From NCBI GenBank assembly GCA_947623455.1, contig OX392538.1, positions 2,852,001 through 2,916,000 on the forward strand: a stretch of DNA of 64,000 nucleotides. Direction: 5' to 3'. The translations under genes were made by a program, and so were the position numbers. Below, one piece after another: positions 33,451 through 45,632 of the stretch. Under the pieces are notes generated by a model. That model did not search any database. It was not told the origin of the DNA and worked only from the letters and a program-made list of their open reading frames with translations. Origin of the DNA: Mimachlamys varia. Its lineage: Eukaryota > Mollusca > Bivalvia > Pectinida > Pectinidae. Numbering within the stretch: position 1 is the stretch's first letter; every line of letters begins with the position of its first letter.

Positions 33451-34911
33451 ATATATTGTTTCCAACCTGTGATTTCATTCTATTTGTTTTCTATTAACAC
33501 GTTTACAAAGTATAACAGACTAAACTATCCCAATCGTCGATACATAATGTACAATAGTAAATTATTAAAAAAAACATCCAACAGCATTTTAGAAATGACC
33601 AAAACAAATGCAACATCAAAAGACCAAATAAAGCAATGTGCCGAAGACCCTAGGTTTGGGTTTTTTTCATCGTTTGAGGTACATGTAGTATTTTCTTTTG
33701 TCGACAAAAGAAAGTGTTAAGCTAATCAACGACCACATAATATGTACATAGTAAGCACTTTTTTAAAATATTGGTTTTGAGAATTTATATTATCATGCCG
33801 ACTGCCAAACTTAACTCATTCGAAAAAGGATAATACACAGCTTATGCGTTGTTTGAGTACAACATACAGTTACTAAGTGGTAATTCACTCCAAACTCTTT
33901 TAGCAATTCCAATAATAATTTTTGAACCCTAAAAAAAGCTTTTGTTCCACACATCAACTTTTCGGTAAGAAATGTATTTTTACTTTTACCAAAATTGTTT
34001 CCTGACGATTCGTGAATGAAATCAGTCCTTAAAAGAAGTCGGATGTATCTCTCGGTGGCAGCTAGATTAAGTTCATAAAAAGCAAGTCATGTTTAACGTA
34101 TCAAGGCCACATTCAAACAAGTTCAACTTCATACATGTAGTTCATCACTACAGGCCATATATATTCACTATCTGCCCAAAAACAGATCCTTGATAAACAA
34201 TTTTCGACTTTTTGTTCATGAAACCCGAGTTCGCCAGGGTGTTTTAATTGCAAAATTAATAACTAATTATAAAGAATCTTAGTCAGTTGACCATGATCAT
34301 GGAAACTGTACAAGTGTTGACGATCCCTGCTACTTTACAACTTAAGTGGTACTAGTCTGGACACAAGGACAAGCCTACATCAATATCCGCCTCACGTCAC
34401 GCTTCACTGGACCACTCCGTCCCGATACATAACTGTTACAAATCATCTCAATAACACAGTTCACTACCGTGAGTCACAATATGACATAGCATTTCAAATA
34501 TCAAACGTGTTGTAAGTAATTGTGACTGAGAGTCATTGACTTGCATAACAAATACGCGGAAGTTTTTGTTTGAATAATCTATCAATTTGAAAATGAGATG
34601 TAAATACTCTTGCCTGTAGTAATGCAGCCAACATGAAGTTTCACATAAATAAACCGTGTTTATGTTACTTGACTGCTCGATGTATGTAATAACAAATACT
34701 CGAAACCTTTTTGAGGTTTTCCTAAGTTTACATTTCACTTATAAAAGTTCAAAGTGTAACCACACTCGATACAACTAAATGATAAGCTACAATAAAAAAT
34801 TAATGGCGTAAATTTATTTTTTCATACAAAAACTTAATAACATACAACAACAAGTTAGGTGATCTTGATTGTAACGTGCTTGTGTTTCAGTGTGACGACT
34901 TTGATAAGTAC
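33451..34911. other. Intergenic, no gene recognised
   Basis: AT-rich, only short frames. It lies downstream of the GPCR gene on its strand. Confidence 0.4.
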
Positions 34912-35201
34912 ACATTGGTTTCACCTCACTTTATACAGATAGATTAACATTGGTTTCACCTCACTTGGTACAGATAGATTTACATTGGTTTCACCTCACT
35001 TGGTACATATAGATTTACATTGGTTTCACCTCACTTTATACAGATAGATTAACATTGGTTTCACCTCACTTTATACAGATAGATTTACATTGGTTTCACC
35101 TTACTTTATACAGATAGATTTACATTGGTTTCACCTCATTTATACAGATAGATTTACATTGATTGGTTTCACCTCACTTTATACAGATAGATTTACATTG
35201 G
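34912..35201. repeat. Minisatellite, 34-35 bp unit, 8 copies
   Basis: Unit: ACATTGGTTTCACCTCACTT then TATACAGATAGATTT. Copies are nearly identical, one has a 4-base insertion. The array ends about 210 bp past the stop codon of the GPCR, so it may fall inside that gene's 3' untranslated region. Confidence 0.85.
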
Positions 35202-35411
35202 CAACGGCCATCGATTTAATGATATGTTTGTCATCATCAGCTGGAAATGCACGATAGAAATTTTGAAACATGGCACATAAAATACTTAATGAGTGTTATA
35301 ATATATCGACATATAAAACGACCATGATTGTTTTACAATATTATGCTTTATATCACTGACCATTGTGACGTCATGGTCATGGTTTCTTTCTTTCTGTAAT
35401 TAAGTCATATC

Positions 35412-36659
35412 TTAATCCCTGTCGCTCAAACACGGTCGTCGATATATTGTCCGGATATGTTCCATAAACTTCGGATCACAGAAACCATATATGATTGGAT
35501 TAGCCATGTTGTTAATGAAAATACTGTACAGAAATATATAAAATAAAAACGTTCCGGTATAATCTAAACTCGGTAAAAAGTCTTTTTTGGCGTCCGCGAT
35601 GATCTTTAATATCAGGTGTGGAAGGAAGCTGATGAAGTAGACCAGTGTTATGATGAACAGCATCATGGTCACGCGGGCGCTTCTGTTGCTAACCTTTTTA
35701 CTCTTCTTTCTGTTGCCAGGTTTTGTGAGTCTGTTGCCATGTTTGCTGCTCTCGGAGCTATCGTCCAGTGCGTCCCCCGAATCGTCTAGTCCACTGTACA
35801 CGGTCAGATCATCCTGGCTGGATTTAAGCATGTCCATGCTACAGAACTCGAACTCAGAATTTGTCACAACCTTACATGTTTGGCCAGGTTCAAAACTCTT
35901 TTTCCTTGTCCTAGAGAAATGAGATTTGTTTTCCGATCTAAACGCCTTCTGTTGGTAGAGACGGTGTACGACCTTTATATATAAGATGATAAGTATAATA
36001 TTGGCGATGATGATGACGAGGATGATAACCGCGTTGTAATATGTCGTGTATTTTGTCAGGATGAACGCGTCATCTATGTAACAAGTCGCGCCCATCAGGT
36101 CGGGATACCCCGTATCAACGGTGTTGTAACCATACAAAATGGCCGCCGGCCATGACAACAGAAGAGCTAAAAGCAAAGCCAGACAACTAGTAACTTTTGC
36201 GCCTTTTATAGTCATTTGTGATTCCAAAGGGCGACAAATCTTTCTGTAACGTTCAACGGCTATGACGACCAGGAGAAACGCTGAGCTCCCGCCCGTAAAA
36301 TAGTTTGTACATCGTAACACTTTACACGCTATCGCGGATGTAAATTTAAGCGGCAGTAGCAATTCAGAGATAACAAATGGCATTCCAACCAGACACATGA
36401 ACAGATCCAGGTAACCGAGAAATAAAATAAATATCCTTTGATTAGTTTTCTTAAATTTCGTTCCGTATATATACAACACATGTATATTGCCTAATACCCC
36501 TACGATAGACAGGAAGCCGACCACAGCGATCGCGCCAATTCTTTTCATCATCTCCTCATGGTTAAGGTAATCAATGGTAACAGACCCATTGAGGTCAATG
36601 TTGTAAAGTCCTGTTACCAATTCATCTTCAGTCATGTTTGAGCTGTGTATTTGTGACAT
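35412..36659 (-). CDS. Rhodopsin-type (class A) GPCR, orphan
   Basis: A 415-residue seven-helix receptor of the plasma membrane, expected to signal through heterotrimeric G proteins. Seen: N-glycosylation sites at N8 (NMT) and N24 (NGS); TM1 about 41-64 with GN at 57-58; TM2 74-98 with LD at 84-85; C112 before TM3 and C193 in loop 2 for the conserved disulfide; ERY (DRY variant) at 136-138; W170 in TM4; TM5 205-230; a ~100-residue third inner loop rich in Ser/Asp and Lys; TM6 330-352 with FLPH; TM7 367-390 with NPIIY at 387-391. The start is the Met after an acceptor (CGTTATCTTTTCAG, then AAGATG), so a 5' untranslated exon lies upstream; an in-frame Met 21 codons earlier would fall in the intron. 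The coding part is one exon. A peptide or amine receptor fits; the ligand is unknown. Confidence 0.9.
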   Translation of the reverse strand: MSQIHSSNMTEDELVTGLYNIDLNGSVTIDYLNHEEMMKRIGAIAVVGFLSIVGVLGNIHVLYIYGTKFKKTNQRIFILFLGYLDLFMCLVGMPFVISELLLPLKFTSAIACKVLRCTNYFTGGSSAFLLVVIAVERYRKICRPLESQMTIKGAKVTSCLALLLALLLSWPAAILYGYNTVDTGYPDLMGATCYIDDAFILTKYTTYYNAVIILVIIIANIILIILYIKVVHRLYQQKAFRSENKSHFSRTRKKSFEPGQTCKVVTNSEFEFCSMDMLKSSQDDLTVYSGLDDSGDALDDSSESSKHGNRLTKPGNRKKSKKVSNRSARVTMMLFIITLVYFISFLPHLILKIIADAKKDFLPSLDYTGTFLFYIFLYSIFINNMANPIIYGFCDPKFMEHIRTIYRRPCLSDRD

Positions 36660-36672
36660 CTTCTGAAAAGAT
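36660..36672 (-). other. Splice acceptor before GPCR start
   Basis: On the - strand the sequence TTATCTTTTCAG followed by AAGATG is a near-ideal 3' splice site directly in front of the chosen start codon. Confidence 0.6.
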
Positions 36673-36888
36673 AACGAAAAACTGTTATGTTTAGTAATTG
36701 ACAAAAATATTATACAACACATAGTCTAGGTACAGAGTTACTCATGCGTCACGCGGATATGATGACACTTCGGTTAACTAACGTATGGCGTGTATGGAAG
36801 TGGTTAGGAGGTTGTAAATATAAAACCCCTTCCGATAGTCTTTAGTCTACAGACCTTCAGCTGGGTCACCAAAACACAATACACAACA

Positions 36889-37397
36889 CAGCACTTATAC
36901 CTAACTGGTATAAGCATAGAAGGGGTAAACAGGACAGCACTTATACCTAACTGGTATAAACATAGAAGGGGTAAACAGGACAGCACGTATACCTAACTGG
37001 TATAAACATAGAAGAGGTAAACAGGACAGCACTTATACCTAACTGGTATAAACATAGAAGGGGTAAACAGGACAGCACGTATACCTAACTGGTATAAACA
37101 TAGAAAGGGTAAACAGGACAGCACTTATACCTAACTGGTATAAACATAGAAGGGGTAAACAGGACAGCACGTATACCTAACTGGTATAAACATAGAAGGG
37201 GTAAACAGGACAGCACTTATACCTAACTGGTATAAACATAGAAGGGGTAAACAGGACAGCACTTATATCTAACTGGTATAAACATAGAAGGGGTAAACAG
37301 GACAGCACTTATACCTAACTGGTATAAACATAGAAAGGGTAAACAGGACAGCACTTATACCTAACTGGTATAAACATAGAAGGGGTAAACAGGACAG
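36889..37397. repeat. Minisatellite, 46-bp unit with hairpin, 11 copies
   Basis: The unit holds CAGCACTTATACCTAACTGG, TATAAACATAGAAGGGG and TAAACAGGA. Each contains a short inverted repeat TATACC/GGTATA around TAACT. Variants ACTTAT and ACGTAT partly alternate, hinting at a 92-bp higher-order unit. It lies about 230 bp upstream of the GPCR start, probably in its 5' intron. Confidence 0.9.
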
Positions 37398-37504
37398 ATA
37401 TGGAAACTTAATGTTGGAGTTATAAACAAAAACATATTGAATTTGTAACGAGGAGATTTACTAGGTCGAAAAATTGGAAAGGAGATCAATCTACAAAGAT
37501 CCTA

Positions 37505-37945
37505 TAACAGACAATGAAAATACACTTGTTCCTAAATTGTAGACAGTGTAACCAAACATCGACTTTAAACCAATATACAAAGGGCCTGTAACACACAACG
37601 ACAATGAAAAGACACTTTTTCCTGAATCTTAACAGTTTAACCAAACATCAACTTTAAACCAAAATATATAGGTCCTATAACAGACAACGACAATGAAGAT
37701 ACACTCGTTCCTAAATCTTAGACAGTTAACCCAAATATCAACTTTAAACCATTATACATAGGTCATATAACAGACAACGACAATGAAGAGACGCTTGTTC
37801 CTAAATTTTAGACAGTGTAGTCAAATATCGACTTTAAACCAATATACATAGGTCCTATAACAAACAATGAAGAGACACTTGTTCATGAATCTTAGACTCT
37901 TAGATGAATCTTAGTGTAATTAAACATCGACTTAAAACCTTTATA
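37505..37945. repeat. Degenerate tandem repeat, ~90-bp unit, 5 copies
   Basis: Blocks AACAGACAACGACAATGAA, CACTTGTTCCTAAATCTTAG and CATCGACTTTAAACCA recur in this order at about 90-bp intervals; the last copy is disrupted. Immediately beyond the 46-bp minisatellite. Confidence 0.75.
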
Positions 37946-39750
37946 CCAGTAAGATAGAACTTTTTTAAATATGCTCATTATGCATGCATGTTGTGATTGA
38001 GAATTATACCTTACCCAGTTTTTACTTTGAGACATTTACTGTTATATGCATTATATAATGTTGTGTTTTACAAACTTTAGGGACATTTTCCTTCCCATAG
38101 AATAAAGGAATATTTGACTGGACTAACAGTTTAATAACAAATGAGAGTTATTGATATTCTGATGCAACAAATTATGAACTGATTTATTTATTTATCTCTT
38201 ACATCTATCTTATTGTCTGCATAAACTAAAGATTCAGTCTGAATTGAATTACGGTTTATGTTATTAAGCCTCACTGTACATAACATGCCCAAATCAAAGG
38301 CCAAACTTAATGTTTTGAAATATGCAAGGAAACGAATGAACGTTTCATATCGTATTTTTTGTCACTTCATATTTTTGTATCGGTTCCCAGCAGCATTCGG
38401 ACGAGTCTACCTCAATTACATATGCATGTAATGTACATATTCAGTTAACATATATATGTGTTCACGTAAAATGACAATAACACATATGAACAACGAGGAT
38501 TTTATAATCTGTATATAATAGGTGACAGATTCTGTGTCGTATTTCCGGTGAGTATCACCACTTAGATGGGATGACACATGAGATTATTGTCCCACGATAT
38601 AAGGTAGTCCCCACATTCCTTGCGGTCGTATTCCGTGATATATATGGGCTGCTGTTTGTATGAGAATATAAACTTTATACATGACTAATTCTGAATGTTT
38701 ATAACCGATAACTCACAACGGATATTTATTCTGTATAAAATTTCAAGTTTATGTGACATAAATATCTCATTTCGAAAAGAATCCTACAATTTCAAAAATG
38801 TTCGGTCTCTCGGTGATAAATAGAATGAATGTCATGTTTCATTTGAATGTTAATTATACAGAGATATACGAGAGGACTGATTTACAAAAACTCTAGCTAT
38901 ATATGGTGATATCAATGTCAACGAAATGAATGCGTCTTATAAATTGTATATTTTACTCTAAAATGGAAATACGGCTTAAAGTAAATCTGGTACTAACTTC
39001 TTGTGTACATGTATGACGATAGAATAGAGAGTAATTTAAAAATTGGCTAAAGGCAGATAACGGTTAGATTTTTATCCAATTAAATCTCTTTGTCGTTTAA
39101 ATTCATTGAATATTCGTGTGTTAGTGTGTGACCCGACGCTTACATTTAAGATTGTACATGGTACATCGCATGTCCCGGTGTTACGTGTGAAATTGTATTT
39201 AAGTAGCGTACATGATATAAAAGTTGATACCCAAATTGGTCTGCGCTGTCTTTTAAATATGCTGTCACCCGATATCGGCACACTCAATCTGTCCTCATAA
39301 CACACGACAGGCGAATCTTAATCGGTAACATACCTGGCGGTGATAAGTATATTCGAGTAAACGTGTATAACATACGAAATTTGGGAAATAAGATATAGGC
39401 TCCCTGTAAACGTATGTATCCACACTGGTTTATTTAGATTCGCTGAAGTAAGCAAATAGACGTCGATTTAGTCCCTTTATACACATTTATTCACAGGAAT
39501 GGCATGGATATTCGTTTTGGAATATTACCATTCTTTAAATAAATAGAAAACATTGAAGAAATAGACAAAATATCATGGAAAGAGGAATCCAAGAATTACA
39601 AATATACATAAACATTGCAAAGTTCCTAATATGTGTGTCATCCGTTTACTTTGAATGCTGTTGTATATGACCTAGTAAGTATGTAATACTGTGTCTATCG
39701 AATGTTAATCACATGTTATCACTAGAAATACAGAACTTCCACGGGCTTAC
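37946..39750. other. Probable 5' intron/flank of GPCR gene
   Basis: AT-rich with no coding potential or repeat that I recognise. Confidence 0.35.
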
Positions 39751-39920
39751 CTTACGTTGTCGGTGTGGCGGAGATCAACGACTGTCATCTAATCATGTGA
39801 ACCTTTACTGGGAGGTAAACAACAATACTTGACAGGGCGGGCCACCAGTTAGAGTCGTACACACAGTGTCCCTGTCTGTGATAAACTCACTTACCACACT
39901 ACCAAGTCAAGTGTGACACA
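39751..39920 (-). other. Candidate 5' untranslated exon of GPCR
   Basis: On the - strand ACAACGTAAG is followed by GTAAGC at 39750, a strong donor, and a second donor-like GTAAGTGAG lies near 39893. With the acceptor before the GPCR start this would give a ~3.1-kb 5' intron. Based on splice consensus alone. Confidence 0.25.
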
Positions 39921-40630
39921 TATTACACACATACGGGGTAAACCACCAAACAACTTCCTGTCCCGACGAAAACCTTTATTTACAAAAACGACTTATATGT
40001 AACAAGAACAAATGAAATGTGGGGTAATAAATGTCACCTGATCATTTAGTCATACAGGTGAGTCTAGTGACGTCACTTCCCTAAACCCCTCCATAGCACT
40101 CTTATATCACTTCAGTTTTATTGAATCAAAATAACAACACTACTATCAGTAAACACGATCTAGAGGTACACCTTACTCACTGAGTGGGTTATAGTCAGCA
40201 CACAGGTAAACATGACGTAGCCATCATTGAATAAGCGTGCAAATGTTTATGATTTTGAGTTTTTTATTTTTGTGAGTGTCATTTTTTAATTGCAATGATG
40301 TTAGGCCCTAGTTGATTCCAATTGTCGATTGCCGTAAAACAAAACAAACAAAACCCAAAGTTATTGCGATGTATCAGGATGACATTGCTAGACATTAGAC
40401 ATAAGATATAAATAATAAATCTTCTCCGGATTGACTAAACATCTATGTTAAGTCTTTATTTTGAATAAAAATGTTTTTAAAATCTTAAGTTAATGGTGCG
40501 TGTTTATAGTCATTTATTATATTTAGTTTCAAACATATTATTACCTGTATTTCTGAGCATAATTCTAAAGACTGGACAACGCGATTGTATGTCTACAAGT
40601 CATTTTTGTGATGAAAGATTTGCTATTTGT
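39921..40630. other. Intergenic, no gene recognised
   Basis: No feature beyond short open frames. Confidence 0.4.
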
Positions 40631-40639
40631 TGTAGACCG

Positions 40640-40775
40640 CTTACTTTTCCTGGTCTTCTTCTCTTGTACTTTTACAAGCGTCTCAATGGGGATCTTTTCT
40701 TTTTTCGTATTTTCCCCCAAGTTTAATCGATTTTGAGTTCGGATTATGGTTTTGTTGACGCTTCGATATTCTCTA
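40640..40775 (+). repeat. Penelope-like 3' tail
   Basis: CTGGTCTTCTTCTCTTGTAC, CCCAAGTTTAATCGATTTTG and the terminal GACGCTTCGATATTCTCT identify the tail. No coding part. Confidence 0.6.
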
Positions 40776-40973
40776 AAATAGTTATCAAATAAACAAAGAG
40801 TTGTCTCAAAGTTTCACGTTTTCAAAAAGACTTAATTCTTGAATTGTTAAATGTTGAATTAGTAACCAAATACACTTCGTTCTCGGACGATTCAGAAACC
40901 ATGTGGATACTATAGACGTAATGTCCCGACCTGATAATCCGTCCTAGTCTTCAAAACTGTATGGTAGTGTTAA

Positions 40974-42571
40974 GGACTAGGTACAGGACAATTCAATATG
41001 GCGCAGGTGTTTTTACCAAAACTTGTTATTTTATTAAATACTGCAAAATACATGACCAAAATAGACTACAAAGTACATTTTGTGATGGAGAATCGATAAT
41101 TTCAACCATATTTTGGTACGTTTGGTGGTTTTTCTGATATTTTGTGTTATATGTCAAAATACGCGTGCACGTTTGCAGAATACTGCGAAAGAAAATAAAA
41201 ACAATGAATATCATTTTTTGTTGCTTTAATATACACAGAATGATAGACGAGCCTTCGATTTTTGAATAAATCTCTCTTTCAATTTAAAACCGCAGAATAA
41301 GATAATGTACTCGTCACATGAATGGCAATTTATGTACATTCTGAACACCGCTCACATCTGGATCAAATTTTTAAAATTTCCATCGCCGATCGACAAATTT
41401 ATGTGGCAAGCCGCATAGCCAAAACAAAAATCTTACCGTCTGCGGTATGACGAGTTATGACATTGTGTCAGATCTCTTAAATCAAACATCTTCCCGTTGC
41501 ATGTAGCGAAATATACTACCCTGTCCTCCATTTTGCACTATTTACTTTTTTAGATATTCATACGCCTGACTTAGAGGCATGGTGAAACATCGACAAAATT
41601 AACAATTTAATTGGATTCAAGCATGCAGTAAAGATAAATGTTACTTGGTATATCGTCACAAAGCAAAAACTGCCCATTCCTATCACGATAAATTGTTTTT
41701 AGCGATTGCCAGTTTTACATTTTTGGGCGAATGTATAGCACGTGAAAAGATGTCCTTCGGCATTTCCGGCAGTGTTTTTTTAGGTAATTTAATGATTTTG
41801 AAAGAATTGTCAACAAAGTTTAATTTGTGTTGTAAAAATTCTGATGGAATTCGTATATATATTACACTTCCGCGTGGATCGGACAGTATTAACTCACTGA
41901 TTATACCGATTCGTTCTCGGCTTCGCACCTGTCAAACATCGCTAGCTTAAATTGTTGCCATCGTAAACATGTGTGGCAGTTGAGGCACATTGGTATCAAA
42001 ATACATTTCTCAAACTTAATTAGTAATAAGGTAACCGTATCGTAAATGTAAATTACGTTATGTTGGTGTTATTATTTTTATTTTATACATTTATTTGACA
42101 CGAAACTTACATTTACACGACAAATGACCTATTTAATATAAAATAATGCCCCTATATTGCCCCCACGAGATACAGGTAACTACTTTTACCTGAACTGAAA
42201 ACAGCATGCAATGGACGACATTTTTTAGAGGGAGTACCTGTGTATTTCTCCCCGATACTCTGATTTACAGACTTATATCAAAATTTTAACACTGGGTTAC
42301 CATTCTATGAACATTGCAGTAGCTTTGTATTATTTTTTTGAGAAGTTTCAAATAACTATATGAAAAATATTTGCGCACTCCCATCTGGATATTATTTACT
42401 GAATATTTTTTTCCTAAGTACAGATTTTTTTAATTTTGGGGGCTAAACTGCATTTTATATCAATATTTTACATAATGGTATAAAGCTTATGCCATGTATT
42501 GGAAGAAAACATTAAAATTTCAATATTACCATTTTCATCCAGGTAACAACCAATATGGCTGTACCTAGTCC
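40974..42571. mobile_element. 1.6-kb DNA element with TTAA duplication
   Basis: Bounded by GGACTAGGTACAG on the left and its exact inverse CTGTACCTAGTCC on the right, each followed outward by TTAA (40970-40973 and 42572-42575). Subterminal CAATATGGC blocks occur near both ends. The internal frame at 41645-41950 (101 codons) does not resemble a transposase, so the element is probably non-autonomous, of piggyBac or Kolobok type by target site. Confidence 0.75.
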
Positions 42572-42575
42572 TTAA

Positions 42576-43379
42576 TGTAACAATACTGTGTACTCTATTT
42601 ATCCAACTTTTTCCAGAAGATGGAACTCTACATGAAAAAAAGAGCCTCTTTTCATGTAAAATCAGTTAAAATATTATCGATACGACATTAACTAAGCAAC
42701 ATCAATGCCGTTGTAGGACAAAGATACCTGATCAATATCATCTGATATTTAAATCAAAAGTACCTGTCAGCATGGAGTGTGCGCATGAAAACGAAGTATG
42801 AATCAACAAATCGCCATGCTTCCGTAAAGTAGTAATTGTTAACCAGTACCAATATCATAAAGTATTTAATATCTAAACTGTTTGGTCCTGTAAGATATCT
42901 GGAACGTCCATTTGATTTACTTACTTAATCAAACTGATTCTGTGTGACTTTGTACCAAACATATTAATCCTATACAGTTTTAGTATTTTGTTATTGTATT
43001 ACAGTCCATATGTCATCAAGCCGATCATACTTTCCGATGTACAAGAAAAATAAATTCGTTTTTACATCAGAAAAACGTAGAAAACAAAAATAGATCAGTG
43101 GTCCGATTCGAATGAAACAAAATGATAATTATGATTAGATAGAGTAGTTTAAACCTACCTTTCCTTGGTTTATTTTATACGGGAAATTCCACTAGGTATC
43201 ACTGACAACCTGTCCTAGTGTATATAGTGTGTCTCGATACTGGGCTCTTATCGTCAAGGGCAATAGCTTACTTTATACAATGTAACTATTGTCTCATAAG
43301 GGCGGACAAGGATGTAAGGGGCAAACCACAAACCACCAGGCAAATAGGTTAAGCGTATCCTTAATCTAAAGCCTCCCTG
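42576..43379. other. Intergenic, no gene recognised
   Basis: No supported feature. Confidence 0.4.
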
Positions 43380-44240
43380 CATCCTTTCTGTATGGGATAA
43401 TGAATCGGATCCTTCGCTGTTCTTCACAGCTGGACAATGCTATCTCTATGGATATCATTATGGGACATATTAATTTATGTTGTATACTGGATTTACCAAA
43501 CTTTTTATTAAACGACCAATGCAAACCACTTACTAACTCCTTGTTGACTCCCCACCATAACGTTGATTATATCCAGCCACCTCTGTTTTGATTATCTTGT
43601 CATATACTCTCCCTTTCTTTATGGTAACATCCCTACAGTGCTTTCATATCGCAGTGGATTAGTTGTTCTGCTCTGAACTTAAAACATAAGGATTGTGAAT
43701 TAATAATAAATATTAGCAAATGCTATAGTTGCCATTATGATCGCATTGAGAAATGTTTTGTATCTGTGTATGATATGAACGTGGCCAGTTTGAATATGTT
43801 GTGTGATATAAACGTGGACAATTTAAATATGTTGTGTAAAATAAACGTGGACAGTTTGAATGTGTTGTGTAATATGAACATGGACAGTTTGTAGTAGTTG
43901 TGTGATATGAACATGGACAGTATTAATAAGTTGTGTGATATGAACATGGACAGTTTGTATAAGTTGTGTGTTGTGTGATATCAACATGGACAGTATGAAT
44001 ATGTTGTGTGATATGAACATGGACAGTTTGAAGATATTAATTAGTATTCCTCGTTGTTATAATTATAAAAATATAATACTTCAGTTCTCACTTTGTGAAC
44101 GTGACGTTTATTTGCTTGTAAACTAGATTTATGAAGTTCAGTACTTCCGTAAATGTTTCCTTTGTTCCTATTTTGCCTCTAGTTTAATCGATATTTGAGT
44201 TCGGATTATGGTTTTGTTGACTCTTTGGTATTCTGATTTT
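43380..44240 (+). pseudogene. Highly decayed Penelope-like copy with internal minisatellite
   Basis: Weak matches to the RT C-terminus begin near 43610 (GGTAACATCCCTACAG, then CGCAGTGGATTAGTTGTTCT), continue through GATCGCATTGAGAAATGTTT at 43739, pass into a 33-bp minisatellite and resume with CTCACTTTGTGAACGTGACG (44090) and the tail end GACTCTTTGGTATTCTGA (44219-44236). Anything before 43600 is doubtful. Confidence 0.5.
43772..44035 (+). repeat. 33-bp minisatellite derived from RT coding end
   Basis: Eight units, start positions spaced exactly 33 bp with one 40-bp step: GATATGAACATGGACAGTTT then GAATATGTTGTGT. The unit corresponds to the RT family sequence GATATGAAGATGGACGTTTT then TGAGTATG..., so the array expanded from within the element. 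Period 33 is a multiple of three. Confidence 0.75.
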
Positions 44241-45194
44241 TTGGTTGATATGTTTTATAAATAAAATATTGACATATAATTAATACTTGATACATTTCTG
44301 TTTCGTTCCTAGGGTAATCTGATTTGTAACTGAAATTCAGAAAAAAAACAGTATCATGTTGCTGTTTCTTGAAATATTAAGGTTAAAATGGATATCGAGA
44401 TAGATACGTATACATTGGTAATATGGACACAACATAATAGGACCAAAAGGACTCCTGTAGTTTCATTCGCGAATGTTTCATCAAAGATATCCTCAAACGG
44501 TAGAAACCAAAACGTTACGCTAGGTACCCGTGCTGCACAGTCAATGTATAATACCTTACTTAAAGTTTTCAGTCAAACATAATAGCGGGGACGCTATGAT
44601 ACTTTTAGAACTAAATCTAGGTCATTGTAAACGAGAGTCAAGTGTGTGATTCTCGTTTGTAACAAACCGACCTGTGACGAATTTTGAACTAATTGTGTCA
44701 CAACCCTGTCCCTAATCAGCCATATAAGGGGCTGAAGGGAGTACTGTGTATTGAGAGAGGATCCCTGTTAGGACAAAGGAACATCCACTTAACAAAGTCT
44801 GTTTGCTGTCGGGAAGGGATCGCCCGTGACGTTTGATGTCGGAGCGCTGAGTGCGGATGTCCGTTTACATCCGGGACATTATCAATTTCTGCAACTTATA
44901 CGAGGGCAAGGTCACGTACTTACGGCGCCAATATTTCGTTAGAGTACTTTCATTTCTTTATTTAAAACATTTCAGTAAATTGTAATAAATGTCCTTTCTG
45001 TAACTTAGATAAGCCATTTTAATAAAATCCGGTGCGCGTAGGTGTCAAAATAATATTAAAGTAATTGTCATGTATGTGTGCCAAAGTAACCCTAACGTTT
45101 TGGTGTAAAACATAAAGCTTCTTCATATATTTCAAAGTAATCCTTATATTTTTGCGTCAGAGTCACCCTTATGATAATGTGTGAAAGTAGCCCA
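44241..45194. other. Intergenic, possible decayed LTR
   Basis: A segment from about 44688 starts TGTGACGAATTTTG and has a TATA-like CATATAAGG and later AATAAA-type signals, recalling a solo LTR, but no matching ends or target duplication are visible. Confidence 0.25.
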
Positions 45195-45440
45195 TATGTT
45201 AATTTGTCAAGAAAGAAATCAGAGAATAACAAAGTGTCAACAAAACCAAAATTAGAACTCCAGATCGATTCACTAAGGGGTAAACTGTGGACAAATGAAA
45301 GATGTACACAGAGACCCCAGAAAAAGTACAAGAGATCCGAAAGAGAAAACGTCTTCTGCTTCATTGACGACACCATCCATTCTGCATCTAGTATAATCGA
45401 AGAACAAGAACTCCGGCACAAACACATTCATTCAGATGAT
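45195..45440 (-). repeat. Penelope-like 3' tail, inverted
   Basis: Starts with AGAGAATAACAAAGTGTCAA, the inverse of the family terminus, and runs to TTCTGCTTCATTGACGACAC. Confidence 0.6.
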
Positions 45441-45509
45441 ACAAATGTAAGCAAACATTTAGAGTTTCACCAAACAAGGTCCTTCAGACACTTTTACCGT
45501 CCCAGATTT

Positions 45510-45632
45510 TCTGTTCTCGTCTCTGTGTAGTATTTACCGTCTCAGAGTATCTATTATTCTCTCTGTGGTATTTCCCGTCTCAGATTATTTATTCTCATAT
45601 CTGTGTGGTATTTACCTATCAGAGTATATATT
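45510..45632. repeat. Degenerate minisatellite, ~38-bp unit (left block)
   Basis: Units built on TATTTACCGTCTCAGAGTAT and CTATTCTCGTCTCTGTG-like blocks. The same repeat resumes beyond the RT fragment, at 46210. Confidence 0.65.

Noticed and set aside
44300..44330. CCTAGGAACGAAACAG on the - strand, similar to the ribozyme's stem II and GAAA box
   Set aside because: No CUGANGA core and no stem I partner; chance similarity.
44688..45060. Solo LTR beginning TGTGACGAATTTTG
   Set aside because: No matching CA end with target duplication and no second LTR or coding region in the window.
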